A DNA stretch of 64,000 nt from Fallopia convolvulus (lineage: Eukaryota; Streptophyta; Magnoliopsida; Caryophyllales; Polygonaceae), in contig OZ024736.1 in assembly GCA_964016875.1 (NCBI GenBank), positions 43,432,707 through 43,496,706 on the forward strand, written 5' to 3'. The number at the start of each line of letters is the position of its first letter. Within the stretch, counting starts at the first letter, position 1. The position numbers and the translations under genes were made by a program. Positions 12,481 to 23,700 of the stretch are shown one piece after another. Below the pieces are notes generated by a model that did no database searches, had not been told where the DNA came from, and saw only the letters and a program-made list of their open reading frames with translations.

Positions 12481-13044
12481 ATTCTTTTTACAAAGCTTCT
12501 AAATTGGATTTTTAGGCCTTTGTGTAATCTATGTTAGGAAATAAATTCAATTACTAATGCTCTTTTTATTAATTTACCTCACTTTATTAATCTATGCCCC
12601 TCGAGTTATTTTATTGAATTTTCATCTACTTTAATTTTTCTTGATAATTTCTTTCAAAAGAAAATAGTAGAAGTTAATTTGATATTTAGAAATTCTCCTT
12701 TTTAGTTAGAGAAAATAATTGATAATAAATATTATATTATAAAAAGCTTGGAATATCGCGGATATTACAGTTTGTCAGTCGAGAGCTTGGGTTGGCCATC
12801 AATGGCGGCCTTCAATTGGAACGAGAGAGGACAAATCTCAAACTGACCTTCAACACAGCGACTCCCTTCCACCGACGCCCTCCACCACCACCCTCCAGGC
12901 TTCAACTTCCGTCTTCCACCGTCGGGCTTCAATGGGGCTGCAAGGGGGGGGGGGGAGACAGTGGTTGTCGTCGTCAATGTCGATTTCGTCGGTCGTCATC
13001 GATGGTGTCGGTGTGGTATTCTTCACCAGAGTTGAGATTTATAT

Positions 13045-13047
<3 letters not shown>

Positions 13048-13085
<38 letters not shown>

Positions 13086-13115
13086 TAGATGAGAGAGAGA
13101 GAGAGAGAGAGAGAG
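13048..13115. repeat. (GA)n microsatellite, two runs
   Basis: Two nearly pure GA runs (about 13048-13081 and 13089-13115) are separated by GGTATAGAT. They lie in the right part of element A. The open frames across them are artefacts of the repeat. Confidence 0.95.
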
Positions 13116-13330
13116 AATAGGATTTATATATGGGGTAGTAAAAAAAAGAGGTGGGGCCCATTGCTTATTTTTTGGAATGATAAGTTTGCTTATTTTACAT
13201 AAGCATAGGGGTGTTGATTATTTTTTCCGCTTATAAACACCCAAAATAAGTTTGCTTATTTAAATAAGCAACGGTTGCTGAACATACCTCCGGGAAAAAT
13301 AAGCAATGCCGAACCCAGCTTAAGAGTTAA

Positions 13331-14596
13331 AGGTTGCGTTCGGGTAATCTTTGCTGATAAATTGATGGTGCTGATAAGTTACCTATAAGGTGATGGTGTT
13401 GATAAGTTCCGATGCTGATAAGTCAAAACTTGTTTCTGAAATAATTAAGCAAGTGGTGTTCGATTGGAGGGTTTGCTGATTTTTAAAAGGTAATTAAGGA
13501 AATGACCAAATTACCCTTACAAACTAATTTTTTAATAAAATATTTAAAAAATCATTTTTTATAAAATTTTGTAGACTTTCAACTAGGCATAGAAGATTAA
13601 TGTCGATGAGAATTTCTTTCTCGATATCGTCCTTCTTGGTTCTCTCTCGTTCTTCCGTCGTCCTCCCGAATCCCTTCTGGAGTTTCTAATTAAATGAAGG
13701 AAAATTTCAAACCAATTGATTTTGGAGACGAATTTGTAGACAGATTTGAGCAGAGAAGTACGCCGGTCTTCCGGGATTCGTCATTCCTCCTTCTCCACGA
13801 TGATTCAAATCGGTCAATTGGGCGCAGATTGGAGGTGGGTGGTTGGAATTGAAGGAGTTGCAGATGCGAATTTGAGACTAACGAGGCAGAGAAGCTATTC
13901 CTCGCTTGGGATGCTGGCACCGTTAACGGCCAAGCCACCATTTGTTTCTCCAGAGCTCGTCGTTCTGTTCGGCGTCGTTCAATTTTGGAGACGAATTTGA
14001 CTTGAGGAGGCAGAGAAGATATATGCCAGTGTTGAAGATTGACGAGGGAGAGAAGGTTGGCGCCGATGACGAAGAATTCTTTCTCTCGAGTTGTCATTCC
14101 GTCCAGTTTCACTCTCTGGTGGGCGGTCGAAGATATATGCCGGCGGTGAAAAAGGTATAAAGACGGTCCAAGGTATCCCGACGGTTGAAGATATGTGCCG
14201 GAGAAGACGATCGGAGAAGATATATGTCGGATCTGAACGTCGGTCAAGCTTCGGCGTCCATGGAGGTTCGTGGGAAGGAGGCGAGCTTCAAGCAACCTCC
14301 TCAATGGAGATGGAGAGATGAGTTGTGAACGAGAGAGAGAGAGAAATAAATGTGGGTTATGGGGTCGTAAAAAATAATAGAGGTGGGGCCCATGTGCTTA
14401 TACTTTTGGAAGATAAGTTTGCTTATTTCCGATAGGTAATGGGGTGGTGATTATTTTTTCTGCTTATAAGCATCCGAGATAAGTTTGTTTATTTCCAATA
14501 AGCAAATTTGTCAGACACCCATCTCAAGTGCTTATTTATGCAAAAAAGCAACAAAGTGCTTATAAGCACACATATAAGCATCAGCCGAACGCACCC
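13331..14596 (+). mobile_element. PIF/Harbinger-like non-autonomous element B
   Basis: The left end AGGTTGCGTTCGG follows TAA (13328-13330); the right end is ...CCGAACGCACCC. Internal landmarks match element A in the same order, including GGGGCCCA near 14384 and TTATAAGCA motifs. The central part (13690-14310) is less AT-rich and holds a 204-codon reverse frame with no recognisable domain. It also has four scattered copies of a GAAGATATATG-like motif. I do not regard the frame as a gene. The right end lacks a matching TAA. Confidence 0.6.
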
Positions 14597-14646
14597 AAAA
14601 GCATAATATTGAACTACAATGTTCTATTTTCTTTGAATTGTTTTAT

Positions 14647-15714
14647 GGTGCGTTCGTCAAGTGTTTATTTGTGTGTTTATGAGCACACAAATGCTTATTT
14701 GCAGAAATAAGCAACAAGAGTGGGTGTTCGGTGAAATTGCTTATCAGAAATAAGCAAAATTATCTCGGATGCTTATAAGCAGAAAAAATAATGAACACCC
14801 CCATGCTTTTCGAATTTAAGCAAACTTATCTCCCAAAATGTAGTAAGCACATGGGCCCCACTAACTTTAATTTTACTACCCCTCAATCCCTCATACGACA
14901 TACCCATCCATTATCCATTTTCCTTATTTCTCTTCTTTTTCTCCATTGAACCTCCTCCATTAATTTCTCAATAACCAAAATCTTTGACGCCGGTGGTCGA
15001 CGGTGAAGGAGCTGGTGGCGGAAAGCTTCATTTTTTACTACCCCGATATAGAGAATCCAGATCTGTGGTTTTCCAAATCTGGACGCCATTGAAGGAGAAC
15101 CAAAGAGAGAATATGGACGACGGACCCGGGAGAATGAATTCTTCACTGCCGACACCGGCTCTTCTTCTTTGCCTCATCAAAGTCTACAAATTGGTCTCAT
15201 AATCAGGCCCAAGTTCATTCAAATGATAAGCAACTTAAGGAAGGTGAATCAGAGAGAGAATCCAGACGGAACGACGGACTCGAGAGAAAGAATACCGTCG
15301 ACAAAGAGAATCTGGACGGAACGACGACGACGGACTCGGGAGAAAGAATCAGGACGGATGACGGACTCGGGAGAAAGAAATTCTTCATTGTTAACATGCC
15401 TAGGAAGGAGAAGAACTAGAGAGAATCCGAACGTAACATGACTCGGGAGAAAGAATTTTACCGGCTTAAATTCATACATGCCCGAGTTCATTAAAAAATT
15501 GAATTTTGTTGCATAATTTTTTAAGGGCAATTTTGACCTTTCCTTAATTACCTTTTACATATCAGCAGACCTTCCAATCGACCACATGCTTATCTCAGAA
15601 ATATGTTTTGACTTATCAGCATCAGAACTTATCATCACAATTGACTTATCAGTAACTTATTAGCACAATCGACTTATCAATAACTTATGTACAAAGTTTA
15701 CCCGAACGCAACCT
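14647..15714 (-). mobile_element. PIF/Harbinger-like non-autonomous element C, inverted relative to B
   Basis: It starts GGTGCGTTCG, the reverse complement of element B's right end, and ends ...CCCGAACGCAACCT, the reverse complement of B's left end, followed by TAA (15715-15717). For about 200 bp its right end is a clear inverted copy of B's left end. B and C thus face each other across a 50-bp AT-rich spacer. The interior (15235-15440) has degenerate direct repeats built on GAGAGAATC-type motifs. No transposase. Confidence 0.6.
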
Positions 15715-15717
15715 TAA

Positions 15718-17042
15718 TATCGATGCAAACTTTGAGAGTATGCTATGTTTGTCTAGTAGGCTTGAAAAGAGATATTTTTTTAAATGGGCTGGATTGTTGG
15801 CCCAATTTACATACAAAGCCCAATACGTCGTCCCTTTGAAAGTTGACATTGACAACCCGTTTCCCAAAAAATCTAGCATTGCTCTTCACACTTCTCTGCT
15901 GTAATACTTCATTTTTGCATATCCCTTTTACAATGTGGAAGGCGGACTGGCGGAGTACTTGTATATGAGGTTTTCTAGTTCTTCACTTTCTTGGGTTTCT
16001 ATAATTCTCTATGTGTGCTCACTAAACTGGTATTTCTCCACTCTCATATGTTCATTCAGCTTGGATATTTCAGATTTATTAACCCGAGCTTCCAATTCTC
16101 CGATCCTCTTGAGGTTTCTTGCATAATATCATTGTATCGGATCTTAAATATAATGGTCTGCATATATATACTTCGGTCTTCTATGTTTACCTTTTTGCAA
16201 GTGATTATCTACTCATTTTTAATGATTGGAAGCACTATGAAAATTTAATGGCGTTATTATAATGGTGATGTGTCATCCTTTCTCAGCAATGCCCCATGCA
16301 TGTGCGCATATGATATAAATCCACAGTGCTAAGTACTTTTTCCGTCCTAAATTGTTTGTCCATAAAGTACAATTGACACGGTAATTAATAAAAAATTGAG
16401 AAGTTGAATAATTAGGGTATAAAAAGTTTAAAAAATAATAAAGTTGATGGAAAAAGTGAATAATTGAGGATAATATATAAGATTGGATGAGAGTAATTTT
16501 ATAATTTTATAGAAAAAAGTAATAATTAATTTTATATAAAATTGGATAATTGAGGGTAATTACTACGTACGGACAGTACGATACGGTGCACCAAAAGGGT
16601 GATGTATTGTGAGTTGGATGACTAATTAATTGTTGGATGAGTAGAATGTATGTAATCTTAGTATATGATATCTGATTCACTCATTACCTAGCTAGTTTAC
16701 TTGACTATATATATTGACCTTCTTCTTCTTCTTCTTATTACAATATAATATTTTATTGAGGGTTGATTTGGTTATGATAAAATAGATTTGCCAAATTTTG
16801 GAATCCTAGGAGACGACATATAAGATATTATAAACTCGAATGGTACATCTACCAACTGAGCTTAATATACTGTAAGGATGTGACTGATTACAAAAGTTAT
16901 TATACCTACTTATATGGATGTTCGATAGAATCCAATCAAAATCAACACCCCAAACGCTACATTATACTAAATATAATACATTATATTTTCCCGCAATATA
17001 TAAAATATAAAAATGAAAGTGGGATAAAAATGGAAAACCGCA
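15718..17042. other. Intergenic, possible degenerate Stowaway-like MITE at 16336-16581
   Basis: There is no gene. From 16336 the sequence begins with CTTTTTCCGTCC and near 16574 a weak inverse of this occurs (CGGACAG), both next to TA. The interior has the AT-rich, 'agttgatgg' style of Tc1/Mariner-type Stowaway elements in plants. The match at the right end is poor. Confidence 0.35.
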
Positions 17043-17051
17043 CAAATTCTC

Positions 17052-18028
17052 GAATCTTTTTCCAAAGTAGGCTTAAGGAGTTAAAAAATTCTTGAAATAG
17101 GCTCAGCCGAAAAATATTGTCCAATATAGTCTGGCTTTTTAGGTTCGGGATAAGTCGCTATATCGTTGAACGGTTTAAATAGAGTAGGTCATTATATGTG
17201 CCAGCGACTCTCACTTTTGAATTGAAATAAGTAATTTTAAATAAAAAAGACATATCTTAGTTTGTTTTGTTTCGTTTCTTAAATATATCTTAGTTTCATA
17301 TATAATTATAAACTATTATTTTTTAACTTATCTAAACCTATTGTTAATATCATTTTTACTGAAATGTTAACTTCCAAATAAACATTTCAATCATGTGGTT
17401 AACCCGATCCGACCGAAAACCCACTACAACCCGACCCGACCGAAAACCCACTACAACCCGACCCGATTGACCTATGACCCATAAAGAAACCGAATCTGAT
17501 TTAAACAGAACTCGAAATGACCGAACCCGAACCCGCCCAACCCGAATGATTCGGGTTCTATCGGGTTCGGTTTATTTCGGTTTTCGGGTTCAAATTTTCG
17601 AGTCTTAACCCTTAAATTATCGGATGGTTCAGGTCGAATTTGCGGGTAGGTCAATTTTTGACAACTCTAATTATTTATCACGAATGATTGATATATTTCC
17701 AAACTTTTTATAATCATATAAATTTTTAATATTAAGATTTTAGTATAAATATTTAAAATCAGAAAAATTAAAAAAATTCATACTCTTAAATGATATTTCT
17801 AATTAGAAAATAAATTTTTAACTTGTAAACCCCTTATCTTATTAAAAAAATTAGGTTCTAATTATATATATCGAACTAAGACATATTGAAGAGTTTAAAT
17901 AAATTATTATTAAGTTGGTCAGCAATTTTGTCGGAACCTAACAATCCAGCCTATTCTTGGCAATGTTTTTTGATCGAGCGTGTTTCAGGAAATATTTTAC
18001 TTTTTAAGCCTACATTGGAAAAAAATTC
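17052..18028. mobile_element. Mutator-like non-autonomous element, 977 bp
   Basis: It starts GAATCTTTTTCCAAAGTAGG and ends with the inverse of GAATTTTTTTCCAATGTAGG. The similarity of the two ends continues for about 100 bp. The flanks carry a perfect 9-bp target duplication, CAAATTCTC (17043-17051 and 18029-18037). Long inverted ends with a 9-bp target site are typical of Mutator-like elements. There is no transposase. The element ends about 100 bp beyond the stop codon of the D14 gene. Confidence 0.8.
17395..17660. repeat. CCCGAACCCG-rich repeats inside the Mutator-like element
   Basis: A unit of about 27 bp carrying CCCGACCGAAAACCCACTA occurs twice from about 17405 to 17462, followed by alternating CCCGAACC and its complement GGTTCGGG. 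The arrangement can fold on itself. It is non-coding. Confidence 0.7.
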
Positions 18029-18132
18029 CAAATTCTCGGGATAAATAAATTTATAGCAGAACAAGACGGGAGACACGTGTCAACATCTCTACACACACAA
18101 TCTCTTTATTCGAAACCACTACTTCCGTACGA

Positions 18133-19092
18133 TCAACGCGAGGAAGAAGAGGAAGAAGTGGAGGAGGAGGAGGAGAGCGCCCTCCGAATGGCCTGAGCAA
18201 GCAGGGCCGGGGCGCTCAGGTGGGGGAGATGGCCATCGGTGTCGAGGGGGATGACGGTGCTCCGTCCTCCGAGGTGATCCTTCATGTAATCGGCGACGGA
18301 GGCGGGCACCGACATGTCCTTGGCGGTCTGGATGATGAAGCAGGGAACCTTGACGAGGCCGAGCACTCCCCTGAAGTCGCACTTGAACACCGTCCTGCAC
18401 ACGAACAGCGAAATGTCCGGCCTCATGTTGAACAGCGTCCGGCTGAACTCCCTCACCGCCTCGGGGACGTCCGCCCCCACCGCCAGCGGCGCGAATCCGT
18501 TCACCCAGGCCGCGTAGTTCGCCTCCATCGCCGAGAACACCGTCTCGATTTCCCCTTCCTCGAACCCCCCGTGGTACTCCTCGTCATTCAGAAACCTAAT
18601 TCCGCAATCCCACAGTCGATCCATCGATCAATTTCTCAGGCCAATATGTTTCACACAGCATTGATTAATTAATTATCAGGAATTGAAATTGAAATCGAAA
18701 AATTGAGATTTTAATTTTAACCTAGGGGAGGCGCCGATGAGGATGAGGTTGGAGAAGAGGTTGGGGCGGCGGATGGAGGCGAGGAGGCCGATCAGGGCGG
18801 AGACGGAGTGGCCGACGTAGGAGCAGCGGGAGATGGAGAGGGAGTCGAGAATGAGGAGGAGATCGTCGACGTAGGCGTCTAGGGTTGTGTAGCGGCGGAA
18901 ATCGAAGTAATCGGGGTTGACGCTACCGGCGCAGACCAGGTCGTACAGGACCACCTTGTAGGTCGGGGTGAAGTAAGGAAGGATGCGCTGCCAGGCCGAT
19001 TGGTCGGTGCCGAAGCCGTGGGCGAACACCAGGTAGCGGTCGCCAGAGCCCACCTCCCGGACGTTCAGCGCCTCTAGAACGTTGTGGCCCAT
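18133..19092 (-). CDS. D14: Strigolactone receptor D14 (alpha/beta hydrolase)
   Basis: This is the receptor-hydrolase that binds and cleaves strigolactone, then recruits the F-box protein MAX2/D3 and the D53/SMXL repressors to control branching. There are two exons: 19092-18722 and 18595-18133, with a 126-bp GT-AG intron splitting an Arg codon in the conserved position before FLND. The protein has 277 residues. The catalytic triad is visible as Ser96 (GHSVS), Asp217 (TAKD) and His246 (DGHLPH). FLNDEEYHGGFEEGEIE and the lid helices match D14 rather than KAI2. I chose the ATG at 19092 (MGHNVLEAL) because family members start there; an ATG seven codons upstream adds an unconserved extension. The C-terminus is unusual: after RRAL it has 12 Ser/Thr residues and Arg, about ten more than typical. 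No inactivating change is visible. Confidence 0.95.
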
Positions 19093-19194
19093 CAACGACT
19101 CGGTCAAATTCAAATTCAGTTAGTTGGGACTTGTAATACAAAAGCTTATTATTATGGGTGCAACGGAGACGGAGCAGTTGGTTTGCCTTTGCCG

Positions 19195-19204
19195 TGTATA
19201 TATA
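19195..19204 (-). promoter_or_regulatory. Possible TATA box of D14
   Basis: On the minus strand TATATATACA lies about 105 bp upstream of the D14 start codon, a plausible distance for a short leader. No other evidence for the start of transcription. Confidence 0.45.
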
Positions 19205-20720
19205 CTAGTAGCAGTAGTAGTACTATGTATCGAGCGGGAGTAAACGGTGGTTAATTGAGGACGTACGTCAAATTTAATACTTGTGATCTGACCACACCTA
19301 CCTGGCTACCTCCCCAGTTTTTGTAATTTAACCCAACTTTACGTAACCTTACCAAATTACCCGTTTATAACTAATTAATCACCTGAATTTATTTCTCGGT
19401 AATCTGGTTTTGCGTGGGAGCGGCAGCTAGTGATGACAAAGGGCATAATTTCATTTCACCATCTTGCTAAAATTCCCCCACTAGGCAGTGGGTATTTTGG
19501 AAGTTTTCTATGTATATAAGGGAATCGGTTCTTTGATCCACTTTCCTTGTCTTATTTCGTAAGTCATTTAGTATTTGATTTTAACAAGTGGATTTTGTTT
19601 AAATATACATAAATCATAAAAAAAAAATGATATTTGGTATAATTTGGAACAAGTGGATTGATCGCAAATGGAACGGGAAAAGTGGAGGGGGATCTCTACC
19701 CTCCAGCCCGTCCTCGAATCCTCTTATCTATAAGTACTCCGTATTATTTATTGCTACCCACAACAGGCCACAGCTAGCTGGTAGGTTAGGTGAGAAAAGA
19801 TTGTCCATACATCATTAAATTCATAATTCATACGAGTTCAGGGTATTATAATATAAAAGAGTGTTGTGTGACTTGCTCTCGATCACTTTAATTTAATCTT
19901 CTACTTCCTCTGTCCCAATATATATGGAATTTTAACTCAAAATATTTGTCCCACATTATATGGAGTTTTATTTTTTCTATACCCACATTCAATACCTTAT
20001 CATTCTTGAAATTGGGATAATATTCAATTCAATTCAATTCATCCTATCTATGAAAAGTCAACCTTAACTTGAAAAAAAATAAAGTATGTAGAATTAAATA
20101 GGATTAATTATGAAGTCATTTACTTTGCAGGTAACCAAAGGATAATTTGTATTTAAAGACAAAATTAAGTGCATGTGTTAATAAGTGTACATATAGCCCT
20201 AACCCCTTACATATTGGGACGGAGAAAATACTAATCTCTTAGAGTTATTTAGAATACTTAATGATCGACAACCTCCACGAGCACAAAAACCCGGCCTCTT
20301 TTAATTAGACCATAAAAAGGAATACGGAGTACTTTGTAATAATTATTATTTAGAATATTTTACACTTTTTCAGAGTGAAGTAAATATATCATTATTTATT
20401 ATTCTCTTGAATACAAAATGAAATTTATTTATCTATTACCCCACTATTTACTACGTAATCAAAGTGACTTTAGTACCTATCGGAAAAAAAAACCCACTGA
20501 CTTTACCGAACTTAGCTAGGCCAAGCTAGAAATTTAATGTTCCCACGAATCTGATTCCATTGGTTTAACTACTAATTTAATTATTTTGAGCTAGCAATCA
20601 TGTTATTCTGCTCGTAGTTTATAATATTGTACTATAATAAGAAAGAAGCAGATTAATTATAGCTAGCTAGAGTAAAATAAAAAAGTCGTATTCTCATAAT
20701 ATTCAAATACAAAGAAAATA
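19205..20720. other. Intergenic upstream of D14
   Basis: AT-rich sequence with the D14 promoter at its left and a Stowaway-like MITE at 19904-20228. A 63-codon frame at 19627 is not supported. The motif TACTCCGTA or its complement recurs in this and other intergenic parts of the window, probably as MITE debris. Confidence 0.5.
19904..20228. mobile_element. Stowaway-like MITE, about 325 bp
   Basis: Left end CTTCCTCTGTCCCAATAT and the inverse of right end TTTTCTCCGTCCCAATAT are matching inverted repeats of the CTCCCTCCGTCC class, each next to TA (19902-19903, 20229-20230). Within it TCCCA.ATTATATGGAGTTTTA repeats the left end. Typical of plant Tc1/Mariner-derived Stowaway MITEs. Confidence 0.75.
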
Positions 20721-20736
20721 TAAATTGCATGGTCCT

Positions 20737-23700
20737 AAAACCTCGAAAATACTATTTTCGAGAAATTAGACCGTACTTTAGTAAGCAACCAGATAATAGA
20801 ATGGTACCCGTCAATAGCAACAAAAAATCATGCCTTCTCATCATCCGATCACTGCCCTATCTCATGTGAACTCCCAATAGGAGTACCTTTCAAAGCACAA
20901 CCATTCAAATTTGAGATGATGTGGACATCTAGAAAAGATTTCCAGAACGTCATCAAGCAAGCCTGGCGCTACAACGCAGGTGGATCATACATGTTTAACC
21001 TCACCAAAAAAACACAATTACTTAAAACAAAAGCGAAAGCATGGAATAAACATACATTTGGAAATATTTTTGAACAAATAAAAAAACTAGACGAGAATCT
21101 ACTTCAGATCCAGAAAGATATCATTGAACACCAAAACCAGCAACTGATTCAAAAACATGAGAGATTGGTGAAGAACGATCGTGCCTCATTAATTTCCACA
21201 ACTCTTATTGGAAACAAAGGGCTAAAAACTCGCACATTAAACTGAATGACAAAAATACCAAATATTTCCACCGGATTGCCAGCGGTAGAAGGAACAGAAC
21301 CAATATTAAAGAAATCCGTACAGCAGAGGGAACACAAATATCTGGACTAGAAAACATCAAAACAGAAATTAAACGGGACTTCCAAAATCGATTCAGGGTT
21401 TTGGAAATAAACCGCAGCAAGCTCCATGACATGACTCAAACCATTCAAAGAGAAATAACAGACGCAGACAACATAGAACTTACAAAACCAGTTTCAAACA
21501 GTGAAATTAAGAAGGCAATGTTCGACATTGGGGATGATAAATCTCCCGGCCCGGATGGAATGCCGACGAGTTTCTACAAAAAATACTGGCATATCGTTGG
21601 ACCGGACGTGACAAAAGCTGTTAAAAGCTTCTTCCACACGGGGAAGATTTTAAAACAAATCAACCACACATTCATAACCCTGCTACCCAAATGTGAAAAC
21701 CCTAATTCAACTAACCATTACAGGCCAATTAGCCTATGCAATACCATCTACAAAGTAATCTCGAAGATTATAACAAACCGCCTTAAAAACGTCCTAAACA
21801 AACTAATCCACCCGATGCAAGGGGCATTCGTTCAGAATCGGAGTATACACGATAACACACTCATTGCACATGAAATTTTCCACTCTTTCCGCAACAAACG
21901 TGGGCGGGAGGGCTGGATTGCAATCAAACTCGATATGGAAAAAGCCTACGATCGGATCAGCTGGGAATTCTTAACCTATACTCTCCACAAATTCGGTTTT
22001 CACGACAAATTCGTGGGTTGGATTCGGGAATGTGTAGAAACAGTCTCGTTTTCTGTACTAGTCAACAATGGACCAACAGAACAATTCTACCCCCAACGGG
22101 GCCTCAGACAGGGGGACCCCCTATCACCATATTTATTCATTATTGCCGCTGAGATTCTGGCAAGACAACTCCACCTGTTGAGTACTAACCCAAAAAGTGG
22201 CATCGGGATCCAAATCGCGAGAAATGGAACAAAAATCCCTTTCTTGGCCTTTGCGGACGATATCATTATCTTTGCAAAAGCCAATAGCCAAGCCTGCAAA
22301 AATATTAAAGACATTATCGATGACTACTGTCAAATATCTGGCCAGAAAGTCAACTTCCATAAATCCGCGTTCCAAGTAACCAAAAACACAAGCAACAACA
22401 CAAAGGAGCAGATAAAACAAATCCTCCAAATTGCAAACACAATTGCCTTGGATAAATATCTAGGATGTCCGATAATTAACGGGAGAGTAACACAAAATAC
22501 CTTTAAACCCTTGGTACTACGCACCAGATCCCAATTAACAAAATGGAAAGCTAACGCTTTATCCCAGGAGGGGCGTAAAACCCTAATCAAAGCAAACCTT
22601 TCAGCACAACCAAACTATATAATGCAATCATTTCTGTTACCGCAGTCAACCTTGAAAGAACTAGACGATATTAACAAACACTTCTTCTGGAACAAGGAAA
22701 ACAATTACAAACCACTCATAAGCTGGAATTCCATCTGTCGCCCCCCTGCCCACGGAGGGTTGGGAATCGCCAAGGCGGCCGAAATGAACCAAGCACTCCA
22801 AATGAAACTACTTTGGAAAATCCTAGCTGAACCAAATAATCTCTGGGTCAAAATAGTGACTGAAAAATACCTCAAAACAGAGAGTATCCTAAACTATAAG
22901 AAAAAACAAAACACATCATGGCAGTGGTCCAAATTATTTAGCCTACGAGACCTTTTCATTAAGGGCCTCATCTGGCAAGTGGGGGACGGCAAAACCATCC
23001 GATTTTGGAAAGACAATTGGACCGGCAATGGTCCCCTTAACCCAAAGCCCGAGGTTGAAACCCTCATTAATTGGGAGGAGCTTATTGAGATGTACCTCAG
23101 TGAGGATAACTCATGGAACATTGAAAAGTTGAGACAGGTTGTTAATCAAGATGACCTCGAAAGAATCTCCAGAATTATTAACCCCATCAATAAAATACCG
23201 GATAGATTGTACTGGCAACCAAGTAAAAACGGATGGTACTCCACTCACTCGACAATGCAGTGGCTCCACCAATCCAAAGGTGAACCTAAGATTAACCTTG
23301 AATGGATTAACCGGCTAAACATCCCTCCTAAAATGAAAAATTTCCTGTGGAAAGTTGCTCGTAACGGCCTTCCGACAAAAACTAGACTTGCGGCTAACCA
23401 TATCCCGGTTCCACAAGGCTGCGAAGCATGCAATAACCACGTTGAAGACACAAAACACATCTTATTTTCATGCCCCCTTACAAAAGCAACCATAAATTCT
23501 ATAAACCCAAAACTCCGCAGGATTACTAACCAGGTATCCCTGGACGACAAAAAACCACATCAGGTCCTCGAAGAAATTAAGGACAAGTTAACAAAAGAGG
23601 AATTAGAAATCCTTATAAACACTTGGTGGAGCCTATGGTTCGCCAGAAATAAGAGAGTTTTTGATAACAGCAACGGAACAAACCTGACTAATGCTGATAA

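Larger units (their letters stand above)
8799..12769 (-). mobile_element. Solo LTR of a large Ty3/gypsy-type element, minus orientation
   Basis: The 3971-bp block begins TGTAACACCCC and ends GGATATTACA, flanked by a perfect 5-bp target duplication GTTTG (8794-8798 and 12770-12774). There is no primer-binding site, polypurine tract or pol domain inside, so a solo LTR left by LTR recombination fits best. Read on the minus strand it has a TATA box (12147-12141) followed by a short leader, placing the promoter near its 5' end. The length suggests the Tat/Ogre group, an inference. A decayed relative of its end lies at 26847. Short open frames inside (for example 9448-9684) are not credible genes. 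Confidence 0.75.
8348..13320 (+). mobile_element. PIF/Harbinger-like non-autonomous element A, split by a solo LTR
   Basis: Left end GGGTGCTTTTGGC and right end ...GCCGAACCCAGC are related inverted ends, flanked by TAA at 8345-8347 and 13321-13323. Removing the solo LTR (8799-12769) and one duplicated GTTTG leaves about 1 kb. Its ends match elements B and C: a left part with 'GATAAG/TTTCTGAAATAAG' and 'GGTAATTAAGGAA', and a right part with GGGGCCCA and many AATAAGCAA motifs. The TAA target and GG...TTCGG ends fit PIF/Harbinger; no transposase is present. It contains a 12-base G run (12944-12955). Confidence 0.65.

Noticed and set aside
12401..12483. A functional tRNA gene
   Set aside because: A and B boxes are present, but no acceptor stem or anticodon arm folds convincingly.
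13690..14304. 204-codon reverse frame in element B
   Set aside because: No domain, no splice or promoter context, composition typical of non-coding MITE interior.
18220..18672. 150-codon plus-strand frame over D14 exon 2
   Set aside because: Antisense shadow of a GC-rich coding exon; the minus-strand reading is an unmistakable D14.
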